A stretch of 64,000 nt of DNA from Petrosia ficiformis. Lineage: Eukaryota > Porifera > Demospongiae > Haplosclerida > Petrosiidae. Below are positions 1 through 7,815 of this stretch, piece by piece. The stretch covers positions 6,684,001 to 6,748,000 of the forward strand of contig OX345640.1 of NCBI GenBank assembly GCA_947044365.1. Direction: 5' to 3'. The notes under the pieces are model-generated. The model was not told where the DNA came from and ran no database searches. It worked only from the letters and a program-made list of their open reading frames with translations. Numbering within the stretch: position 1 is the first letter of the stretch; every line of letters begins with the position of its first letter. Both the position numbers and the translations under genes were made by a program.

Positions 1-2
1 TG

Positions 3-1466
3 AACGGGAATACTATTCCTGTAATGAAATGGGAAGATCAATACCGACATCTGGGTGTGTTACTCGGTGCAAACCCTGAAGCTCACCTGGACCAGCTGTC
101 CAAAGACTTCAAAAAGGACGTCGAGAGTGTATTCCAGTCGCCTTTGGCTGACTGGATGAAGCTCGAGGCTTTCAGGGATTTCGTCATGCCCAAGTTAGAC
201 TACGTGCTCAGGACGACACTTGCCCATAAAAAGTGGGCCAAGTTGTTGGATCGTCACGTAAGGAGTTGCATCAAGCGTTCTCTTGGCTTGCCACAGAGGA
301 CGTGCGATGCATTCTTCTATACGTCAATGACTTCGGGTGGACTTGGACTGCGTTGCATTGAAGATGAACTAGGTTCACTGATGATAACGCAAGCAGTCAA
401 GATGCTAACCTCTCCCGATCCGTTGATTAGGGAGATGGCACAGCACTCCCTGAATTTGACTATTCTGAAGCGATGTGGGGGTGTGGAAGGTCCGGAGGAC
501 AGATGGAGGTATCTATCTGGTCAGCTCTCTAGTGCCCGAGTAAAGCATAGTGATGTGTCAACGATATGGAGCAGAGTCAAAGCATTCTGCTCCGACAGAA
601 ATATTCGCTTGTGTGGTGGTGGTGAAAACTGTCCCCCAAGCTCCATCACTATAGCAGACCAGGTGTTGGACTCTCATTTGCGTGAGAACCTCCTTAGGAG
701 ACTCCGTGATGGGAGATCCAAACACTGGCTGCAACGTTGGACGAGTCTTGCGGAACAGGGTGGGCTTGCTCACTCTGAGTCCAACTATTGGCTGCGTAAC
801 TGTAAGTATCTCCGTTATAGAGAATATCGGTTCGCAGTCAAGGCTCGGCTGAATCAACTGCCAGTAGCTTCCCAAAAACTGAAACTGGGTAAGCCAGTAC
901 ATGAAGCCTACTGTAGAGGTTGTGGGAGCAGTATTGAGACGCAGGAGCACTGTTTGAGTGTCTGCAAGAGGAACATGCCCGCAATGAAAGAGCGGCACGA
1001 CAAGATCGTTAGTCGACTTGTCAAGGCAATCCCTGACAGGCTTGGTACTAAGTACCTTGACCAGTGTGTCCCCGGTTGCGAGGGACTTTTAAGGCCTGAC
1101 ATTGTCATTTTACCTTCAGATTCTGAAACATCAAAAAAGGCCTACCTGGTTGATGTTGCGGTACCCTGTGAGACTGGAGATAATCTCCAGGCCTCGCGTG
1201 ACCGCAAGAGGGAAAAGTACTCTGCCATCAGGGCAAAGCTGGAGGAGAGAGGCTATGAGACTCTGCTCGATGGTTTCATTGTTGGAACCTTGGGAACTTG
1301 GGTTTCGGAAAACGACGCTGTTCTCAAGCAATTGGGGATAGGTCGTAAGTACGAGCCCTTGTTTAAGAGACTCTGCTGCCGTGATGCGATAGCCGGGAGT
1401 TACTCCGTGTGGGCCTCCCGGAATCGGTTACATGCCCAGTTGGGAAGGGCAAATCAACGCCATTAG
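3..1466 (+). CDS. C-terminal part of an R2-like non-LTR retrotransposon ORF (5' end outside window)
   Basis: The frame is open to the window edge, so the methionine at 24 is internal and the N-terminal and polymerase core lie upstream. Seen, counting from that methionine: a YRHLGV segment typical of the end of the reverse-transcriptase palm, then a helical thumb region. Near residue 296 is a zinc knuckle C-x2-C-x8-H-x4-C (starting CRGCG). Next is a restriction-like endonuclease core with RPDIVI near 357, LVDVAVPCE near 375 and a following KREKY. That order (RT, CCHC, PD-(D/E)xK nuclease) defines the R2/NeSL/CRE-type elements known from other animals, which nick target DNA and prime reverse transcription there. 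The frame is intact through the stop, so this copy looks young. No 28S rDNA flank is visible, so it is not a standard R2 insertion. The clade cannot be assigned without the polymerase part. Confidence 0.85.
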   Translation, partial: NGNTIPVMKWEDQYRHLGVLLGANPEAHLDQLSKDFKKDVESVFQSPLADWMKLEAFRDFVMPKLDYVLRTTLAHKKWAKLLDRHVRSCIKRSLGLPQRTCDAFFYTSMTSGGLGLRCIEDELGSLMITQAVKMLTSPDPLIREMAQHSLNLTILKRCGGVEGPEDRWRYLSGQLSSARVKHSDVSTIWSRVKAFCSDRNIRLCGGGENCPPSSITIADQVLDSHLRENLLRRLRDGRSKHWLQRWTSLAEQGGLAHSESNYWLRNCKYLRYREYRFAVKARLNQLPVASQKLKLGKPVHEAYCRGCGSSIETQEHCLSVCKRNMPAMKERHDKIVSRLVKAIPDRLGTKYLDQCVPGCEGLLRPDIVILPSDSETSKKAYLVDVAVPCETGDNLQASRDRKREKYSAIRAKLEERGYETLLDGFIVGTLGTWVSENDAVLKQLGIGRKYEPLFKRLCCRDAIAGSYSVWASRNRLHAQLGRANQRH

Positions 1467-1664
1467 ATCAAGCTCTCTTGAGCGCCTTCAAATTCTGGAG
1501 TGATCAACCTTACTCATGGTTGAAACACTCCGCACAAACCGTAGAATCATCTCTTATGTTCTACGAGGCCCCCATCCTCGCGGGTGACCTCTGGCTTCTG
1601 TCAGAGAAGGGCTCCCAACGGGTTTTGTAGACTTGTCTGCAGACCTGACGGATGAAGGTACAAC
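1467..1664 (+). mobile_element. Presumed 3' untranslated tail of the R2-like element
   Basis: This short, relatively GC-rich stretch follows the retrotransposon stop codon and runs straight into a 54-bp tandem array. No poly(A) tail is seen. It is called element 3' UTR from position and base composition only; the exact 3' junction cannot be fixed from one copy. Confidence 0.5.
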
Positions 1665-2481
1665 ATGAATAGTACTCATTATAACTGCCTGATACTAAAT
1701 CCAAGTAGAAACCACAACATGAATAGTACTCATTATAACTGCCTAATACTAAATCCAAGTAGAAACAACAACATGAATAGTACTCATTATAACTGCCTCA
1801 TACTAAATCCAAGTAGAAACCACAACATGAATAGTACTCATTATAACTGCCTGATACTTAATCCAAGTAGAAACCACAACATGAATAGTACTCATTATAA
1901 CTGCCTGATGCTAAATCCAAGTAGAAACCACAACATGAATAGTACTCATTATAACTGCCTGATGCTAAATCCAAGTAGAAACCACAACATGAATAGTACT
2001 CATTATAACTGCCTAAAGCTAAATCCAAGTAGAAACCACAACATGAATAGTACTCATTATAACTGCCTAATACTAAATCCAAGTAGAAACCACAACATGA
2101 ATAGTACTCATTATAACTGCCTGATGCTAAATCCAAGTAGAAACCACAACATGAATAGTACTCATTATAACTGCCTAATACTAAATCCAAGTAGAAACCA
2201 CAACATGAATAGTACTCATTATAACTGCCTAATGCTAAATCCAAGTAGAAACCACAACATGAATAGTACTCATTATAACTGCCTAATGCTAAATCCAAGT
2301 AGAAACCACAACATGAATAGTACTCATTATAACTGCCTAATACTAAATCCAAGTAGAAACCACAACATGAATAGTACTCATTATAACTGCCTAATACTAA
2401 ATCCAAGTAGAAACCACAACATGAATAGTACTCATTATAACTGCCTAATACTAAATCCAAGTAGAAACCACAACATGAATA
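1665..2481. repeat. 54-bp minisatellite, 15 near-perfect units
   Basis: Fifteen units begin with ATGAATAGTACTCATTATAA and differ at only a few positions, mainly a two-base variable site midway. The unit is 54 bp, a multiple of three, and is stop-free in one frame on each strand, so both strands show long repetitive reading frames (18 residues per unit). The array lies between the R2-like element tail and the left end of the Tc1/BEN element, which begins 7 bases into a sixteenth unit. It is treated as non-coding satellite because there is no start context, splice site or unique sequence. Confidence 0.95.
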
Positions 2482-2790
2482 TACGGTACAGCTCAAAAAA
2501 AAGTTGTCAGTAGTACAGTGTAGTGTCATGTAGCAAATAAGGGTACAATGGGTTGTTTTAGTATGGTGTAGTTCGGTGTACTGAGATACCTCTTTAGGGT
2601 ACTGTGGGGTAGGTACAGTACCTACCAGTACCCTGGTAAAAGTATATTATGTAGTTCACCACACAACAGCAACCATTGAGGTGCCTGTGGTTTCACAAGG
2701 TGCTTTATTAGTTCCCAACACTGCAAAGGAGGTACTCTGAGGTAACTGTATGTACACTAAAGTAACCACAGAATAGTCAACAGCACAAGG

Positions 2791-2798
2791 TATATAAG
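2791..2798 (+). promoter_or_regulatory. TATA box of the BEN-domain gene
   Basis: TATATAAG lies 51 bases before the ATG at 2849, a plausible core-promoter position for a short 5' UTR. Confidence 0.45.
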
Positions 2799-2848
2799 CT
2801 AGACATCTTTTTTTAACACAATACTATTTTGTTTTGGCAACAAGTGGA

Positions 2849-4721
2849 ATGGCTCAAGACAAGTGGATTTGGGTGACTTGGGTAAATAATGGAAGGTCTT
2901 GTTACAATGGAAAGACACATAAAGTACCACAAGATACAATAGTAGAACCCCCTGAAAATCTAAAGGAAGGTGATCAAATCACTGTATATTGGGAAGGAGG
3001 AAAACGAAAGTTTTGGAATGCCGTTGTTGCTGCTCCAATAACAACAAAACGATCTTCTTCAACTGACTGTCCAATTCCTGCGAAAAAACCAAACCCAAAA
3101 CAGAAGCTATTCAAGAAAACCACCAGTACATGTAAATTCCTTACACCTGCTGCACAAAGTCCAGCAACCAATCATCAATCAGTTGCTGTACAAACAGCTC
3201 GAGAGAACACAACCACTTCAGTAGCTACACAAACTGCAATCACAATCTGTAAGTACATACATGTACATCTCATATTCTATGCATCAGTTCACTATTTTCT
3301 TTATGTTATACAGTCATTGACAAAGGTAGTCAAACTGAATCGTATCTTCCTCCGTCTCAAGGTAACTACTTCATTTGTTTTATGTGTCTGTGAATTACAG
3401 TAAGAATTACTGTTTAAGCCTTGAGTACATACTCTAGTTAGCTGCATACATGTACATATGCAACTTAGTACTGAAGCTGCCAATGGTATGGTAGACACTT
3501 TTCTTCCATAGCTATTATTAATACCTCTAGTTAATTATAGTTTCCCATAGTTAACTAATAATAAATCACAAATCTACTGTAAAAACTATAACTAACTAAA
3601 ATGAAAATTGGCCAATATGGGCACTTTTAGTTAGTTAACTAAAACTAAAACCCTTTTAGTAAGCCTAATATTATTTTAGTTAATTAAACTATAATTACAA
3701 CTAAAAGTTAATTGTCATTTTTCTTAAACTAAAACAACACTACATACAATAAGAAATAATGATGCTTGCAACATGTTGCATGTAACAACCAACATTACAA
3801 TGCAAAATAGAAAAGCATTTTACATGCAAAAACATTGCATAGATACATGTATTAAAACAAGTTTTTAGTTCCAACAGTTGCATATGTATTTCAATCAACA
3901 ATATTTTCTAGAGCTTTATAATTATAGTAGAGAATTTAAAAATAATATTATATAATACATGTCCTGTTGTGTGTACATTTCACTTGCACATGTAAACTTT
4001 CACACCACACACATTTTGACACATACTTATAAATTATAAATTAAATTAACAAATGTGATTTCACATAATCTTTTTTTATATTGTAGATATCCTACAGAGG
4101 ATTTCAGAGATGGAAGGAAGACTGATTTCAGAGATCAAATGTATCCAACCAGCAATTCATCCACAGCCAAATTTTGGTTATGATCCAGACGTTGAAGAGT
4201 GCCTTAGCTTGCTATCCTCGAATGTGCATCCATCTGGATCATCTGTGATAGAACCAAGTACATGTAATTACTACCAAGAAATACCTAGCTCTTCACAAGT
4301 GCCATTTCAGCATCCTATACAAGATAGTCAGCCACAATTACCAGACATTCAACAACAAATTCAAGCGTGCAACATGTCACCACCTCCTACAGCCTGGCAG
4401 ATACAACTGCCAGAAACACCAAAACCACAGAAAATTCAAAACCTTCTGTGCAAGCAGCGATATCAGGATATCACGAAAGCTGGTGAACTAGCTGTTCGGT
4501 TAGCAGTTATCATGTTTGGAACAGAAGTTATGAAAATTAGTGGTTTAGGAGATAATCAAGGAAAGTTGGTCCCCCTGAATGAAGAAAAGATGAGGGAAAT
4601 CGAGGACATTGTGAAACGTATGTATCGGGGAAAAGGTAATACAGACAAAATATGGAAGGAAAAATGTCGCAACGCAATAGCCAAGAAGTGTCAACGTTTG
4701 AGGAATCAAGGACCAAATTAA
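2849..4721 (+). CDS. BEN-domain protein encoded inside the transposon (3 exons)
   Basis: The spliced model is 2849-3248, 3314-3361 and 4087-4721. Donors are gtaagt and gtaact, acceptors tacag and tgtag; phases agree and the product is 360 residues. Exon 1 begins MAQDKWIWVTWVNNG and holds a short beta-rich, SH3/tudor-like stretch (to about residue 55), then a basic Thr/Ser-rich linker. Exon 2 continues the linker (KGSQTESYLPP). Exon 3 has a coiled start, a Pro/Gln-rich middle and a C-terminal BEN-like domain from about residue 270 (ELAVRLAVIMFGTEVM, then IEDIVKRMY and a basic KCRNAIAKKCQRLRN tail). BEN domains bind DNA or chromatin proteins in animals, and similar domains occur in some DNA viruses. 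A TATA box lies upstream and an AATAAA at 4884. A role in transposon targeting or regulation is inference. Confidence 0.7.
3535..3741. mobile_element. MITE copy (TTTTAGTTAACT-rich family) in BEN gene intron 2
   Basis: AT-rich, rich in GTTAACTAAAACTAAAACCC, ending AAACTAAAACAACACT at 3741. Two fuller relatives at 34869-35135 and 56105-56432 begin AGTGTTGTTTTAGTT and end in its complement. This copy appears truncated at its left end. The rest of the intron (3362-4086) is featureless AT-rich sequence. Confidence 0.6.
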
Positions 4722-5302
4722 TACATGAACTTAATTCAGTAACTTCACACTTGATCTTTAACCAATTTTCACATTTGCACAGTAATATATTCAAGTATGT
4801 ATTGTGTTATTCCAGGAGCCTGAGCACTCAATCAATTATATCTATAATTATGTTATAACTATTATATCATTGCAGTATAATGCAATAAACTATGAAAACA
4901 AAATTATTATCTTACTGAACTTACCTCATAATTGTACCTTGCACTGTAAAACAAATTAATCAACTATGGCTGTGTATATATGTAATTTCAGACATAATTA
5001 TTTGCACAAATTATTTTGGATGCGAGACCTGTTTCTTCCCAATTTTAATATTGAAAGCTATATAAGAACACAACTACTATCCCCTAATATTCGGAGTAAA
5101 ACTCTCGACAGAATTCAAAATATTGGTACACTTGGTACAAGTAGCAAGCATAAGACTTTGCTGTGGGTAGTGTTAAAGTTGTTGCATTGTAATTGATAGA
5201 CACTTTTAGGATTCTATACTGCAAGTTATAGTACTACATGTATGTATGTATATAAAAATTACTATGCAATGTCTGGTGAAAATTACAAGTACATGTATAA
5301 TG
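4722..5302. other. Spacer inside the transposon after the BEN gene
   Basis: AT-rich, non-coding. AATAAA at 4884-4889 is a likely polyadenylation signal for the BEN gene. Nothing else is recognised. Confidence 0.5.
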
Positions 5303-5608
5303 CAGTGCTCGAAATAATTTTTGAAAGTGTCCAGCAGAAACACCAGGACAAAACAATATTTGACCAGCAAGTTGTGAATTTTGTCTGGACCAGCAAGTCT
5401 CACAAATCTGTATGGTACCCATTTATGTCTTATGAGATATATAAGTAATCCAGTAAGCTATGACTACTCTTGACTAATAATTTCCCTTTACTGTGGATTA
5501 ATGTACTTAACTAATCAGACACTTTGTCCAGTTAAATGCAATTTTGTCTATACAAAGCAGTGAAATGGCCGGAAAATGGCCAATTGCTGGATGTTATTTC
5601 GAGCACTG
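5303..5608. mobile_element. 306-bp MITE with CAGTGCTCGAAATAA ends
   Basis: It starts CAGTGCTCGAAATAA and ends TTATTTCGAGCACTG, an exact 15-bp terminal inverted repeat. TAATG directly flanks both ends (5298-5302 and 5609-5613), a candidate 5-bp target duplication. Nested inside the Tc1/BEN element. Confidence 0.7.
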
Positions 5609-5840
5609 TAATGTGATTGGCTGTAGATCACATGACCTATATCACAATGGTAATTTACACTTTTACGTATGTTGTTTATATATTGGAATGATAGTGATGG
5701 GTGCTAATGATAAAATTGAAACAATAAGATATCAATTTTTCTCATCAAATGTCACTTTTATTGATACTGCAACCATTTTAATTAAATTGTGCAAGACAGA
5801 AAATTATAATCGATAACAATACCATATCATTACCATAAAT

Positions 5841-5892
5841 TAGTCTCGTCCCAGCTTGTTTAGAGCATGGGAAGATGGGGACGAGACTAACC
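5841..5892. repeat. Short hairpin TAGTCTCGTCCC / GGGACGAGACTA
   Basis: A 13-bp inverted repeat around a ~25-base loop. The arm GGATGGGGACGAGACTA recurs near 25,748, so it is probably the remnant of a dispersed element. Confidence 0.5.
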
Positions 5893-5968
5893 ATCAATAT
5901 TGCAAATATCAATAAAGTTTTGATATGCACTGTAGGTCTTATACAATGTATTTCATTGTTCATATTCT

Positions 5969-6094
5969 AATTTTGAGCTTTATGGAAACAAAATAATGTT
6001 TATATGTACATGTACATGTAGCTAAAGAAGGCTCTTGGGCCAAAACATTCTGTTCACAGAACTATTGTATTGTTTCCATAAAGCTCAAAATTAA
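5969..6094. repeat. Hairpin with ATTTTGAGCTTTATGGAAACA arms
   Basis: The left arm TTTTGAGCTTTATGGAAACA is complemented at 6070-6092 (TGTTTCCATAAAGCTCAAAA). The loop is ~80 bases and contains ACATGTACATGTA. Possibly a small foldback element upstream of the transposase promoter. Confidence 0.6.
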
Positions 6095-6236
6095 TCACAA
6101 AGAATATAAATAAATTATTGATATATTGCCCACCACTGTGGTATAATAGACTTGTAGTACCCTACACTACGCTGTAGTACAGTACAGGATGCAGAAGTTC
6201 TGCACTAATTGGCATGCCAAGAGGCAGGGACTGATT

Positions 6237-6246
6237 ATTATAAAAA
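6237..6246 (+). promoter_or_regulatory. TATA box of the transposase gene
   Basis: TTATAAAAAC lies about 65 bases before the transposase ATG, a suitable core-promoter element. Confidence 0.4.
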
Positions 6247-6304
6247 CACAGTGTACCTAAGGTGTACTATTAGTTAATTACATATACCAGTACAAAAGAA
6301 GAAA

Positions 6305-7315
6305 ATGTCAAAACTTAGTTTGTCAGCTAAAAGGATAATTCTGAATTTTTTTTCTATTGGTCTCAGCACTGCTCAGATTGTACAACAACTGGAAGGTGAA
6401 CACAACATTACAGTATCCCGTCAAGCTATCAATCGATTTCTTCTGCAATACAAGACAACAAATAGCTTAGTGAGAAAGCCTGGATCTGGGAGGCCAAGCA
6501 AGATAACTGATGCTGTTCTTCGAGCTGTTGAAGCTAAAATGAATGCTGATGATGAAACAACTGCAATACAATTAGCTACTGTACTTAATCAATGTGGAAT
6601 ATTCCTTAGTCTTGCAACAATTAAAAGGAGTCGACAGCTTCTAGGATGGACATTCCATGGTACACGCTACTGTCAACTTATACGACCAGCAAACAAGGAA
6701 AAACGGTTGTCCTGGGCCACTAAATGTCTTGCTGAAAATGACGATTTTGATGATGTCATCTGGAGTGATGAGACATCTGTTCAGCTAGAACTTCACAGAA
6801 GACATTGCTTTCGAAAAATGAACCAACCACCTAAGTTAAAGCCCAAACCCAAACATCCCATAAAAGTTCATGTATGGGCAGCTATAAGCAAAAGAGGAGC
6901 TACAAATGTGTGCATATTCGAAGGGAAAATGGATGCATCATTTTATATTAAGATTCTTGAACACTACTTATTGCCATTCATCAATAGCAATTTTCCATCT
7001 ACACATAGATTTATGCAGGATAATGATCCAAAGCATACATCAAGACAGACACGTTCTTTTTTTGAAGATAATGGGGTTACTTGGTGGCCTACTCCACCTG
7101 AATCACCTGACTGTAACCCTATAGAGAACATGTGGCATGAGCTGAAAGAGTTCATTCGTCGTGAAGTCAAACCAAGAGGTAAGCAGGAACTTATTGAAGG
7201 CATTCAAAGATTTTGGACAACTGTTGATGCAGGAAAATGCTGTCGTTATATCAACCATTTGGAAAAAGTTATTCCTAAGGTTATTGAAAAACAGGGAGAA
7301 GCCACTGGCTACTAA
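6305..7315 (+). CDS. Tc1-family transposase, DD34E, intact
   Basis: 336 residues, single exon, full length for the family. The N-terminal half has two helix-turn-helix segments (from LSLSAKRIILNFF to about residue 120), including GSGRPSKIT, the basic hinge usual between the paired-like HTH modules. Catalytic residues: the first Asp in VIWSDET (about residue 157), the second in FMQDNDPKHTS, the Glu in PDCNPIENMW. Thirty-four residues separate the second Asp and the Glu, the Tc1 signature. The enzyme cuts and pastes the flanking element at TA sites. It has no stop or frameshift, so the copy may be active. A TATA box lies upstream and AATAAA at 7373. Confidence 0.93.
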   Translation: MSKLSLSAKRIILNFFSIGLSTAQIVQQLEGEHNITVSRQAINRFLLQYKTTNSLVRKPGSGRPSKITDAVLRAVEAKMNADDETTAIQLATVLNQCGIFLSLATIKRSRQLLGWTFHGTRYCQLIRPANKEKRLSWATKCLAENDDFDDVIWSDETSVQLELHRRHCFRKMNQPPKLKPKPKHPIKVHVWAAISKRGATNVCIFEGKMDASFYIKILEHYLLPFINSNFPSTHRFMQDNDPKHTSRQTRSFFEDNGVTWWPTPPESPDCNPIENMWHELKEFIRREVKPRGKQELIEGIQRFWTTVDAGKCCRYINHLEKVIPKVIEKQGEATGY

Positions 7316-7815
7316 ACTGAGGTTTTTCTTTAGTAACACAAACTAGCAACACCTATGTTTATAATAAATAATATATTTGTCATTGTATAAGGATACACAA
7401 AAAAACTATTTTTGTATCTTTTTTAATTGATGATAACAATTGCCTAATAATGCATTAACAGCATGCAAATTTACACTATCAAAGTGTGTTGTGGGTACAT
7501 GCTGAGTGGTCTGATTGACCACAAGTTGTAGCTGTTAGGTCTTTCACAGGGTATTTGTGGCCAGTTGTGGGTGCCCCACAGTACCTTTCTGTACACTAAA
7601 CTACAGCATACTACATCATACATATGTACTGCAACTATACCGTAATACCCATTATTGTGTACCTAGGGTAGGTACCCATACACTGTATTACAGAGAAGTA
7701 CACCACAGAATGCTGAATGGGTAACTTGTACTACGCCACCTTGACAAATTTTTTTTGAGCTGTACCGTATATACATGTATGTACAGTTATTATTATAAAT
7801 TATATATTCTCTTAC
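7316..7815. other. Transposon right end and adjacent WDR1 intron
   Basis: Holds the transposase 3' flank (AATAAA at 7373-7378), a GTAC-rich sub-terminal region resembling the one at 2520-2640, and the right inverted end to 7767. From 7770 it is the intron following the last visible WDR1 exon. Confidence 0.6.

Larger units (their letters stand above)
2482..7769 (+). mobile_element. 5.3-kb Tc1/mariner-type transposon carrying a transposase and a BEN-domain gene
   Basis: Matching inverted ends are seen. The left end reads CGGTACAGCTCAAAAAAAA then (G)TTGTCA from 2484; the right end, on the complementary strand, reads CGGTACAGCTC, an A-run and TTTGTCA ending at 7767. TA dinucleotides flank both ends, the target duplication of this superfamily. 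Inside on the plus strand are a three-exon BEN-domain gene (2849-4721) and an intact DD34E transposase (6305-7315). Smaller elements sit at 3.5-3.74 kb, 5303-5608 and 5969-6094. Typical Tc1 elements are 1-2.5 kb with a single gene. It sits downstream of the last visible WDR1 exon, so it is probably inside a WDR1 intron. The passenger gene may belong to the element or may have been trapped by it. Confidence 0.75.

Noticed and set aside
3..1466. Canonical R2 insertion in 28S rDNA
   Set aside because: No rRNA sequence flanks the 3' end; the element abuts a satellite next to a protein-coding gene.
1665..2474. CRISPR-like repeat array
   Set aside because: Units are contiguous 54-mers with no unique spacers and lie in intron-bearing animal DNA; a minisatellite explains it.
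1858..2529. Long minus-strand reading frame through the 54-bp array
   Set aside because: Purely a by-product of a 3n satellite unit; no start or splice context.
2849..4721. Viral origin for the BEN-domain gene
   Set aside because: BEN domains do occur in some DNA viruses, but the introns, the animal-type N-terminus and the transposon setting favour a cellular or transposon gene; no other viral gene is nearby.
5544..5816. 90-codon plus-strand frame in the transposon
   Set aside because: Starts inside a MITE, crosses its end and has no family resemblance.
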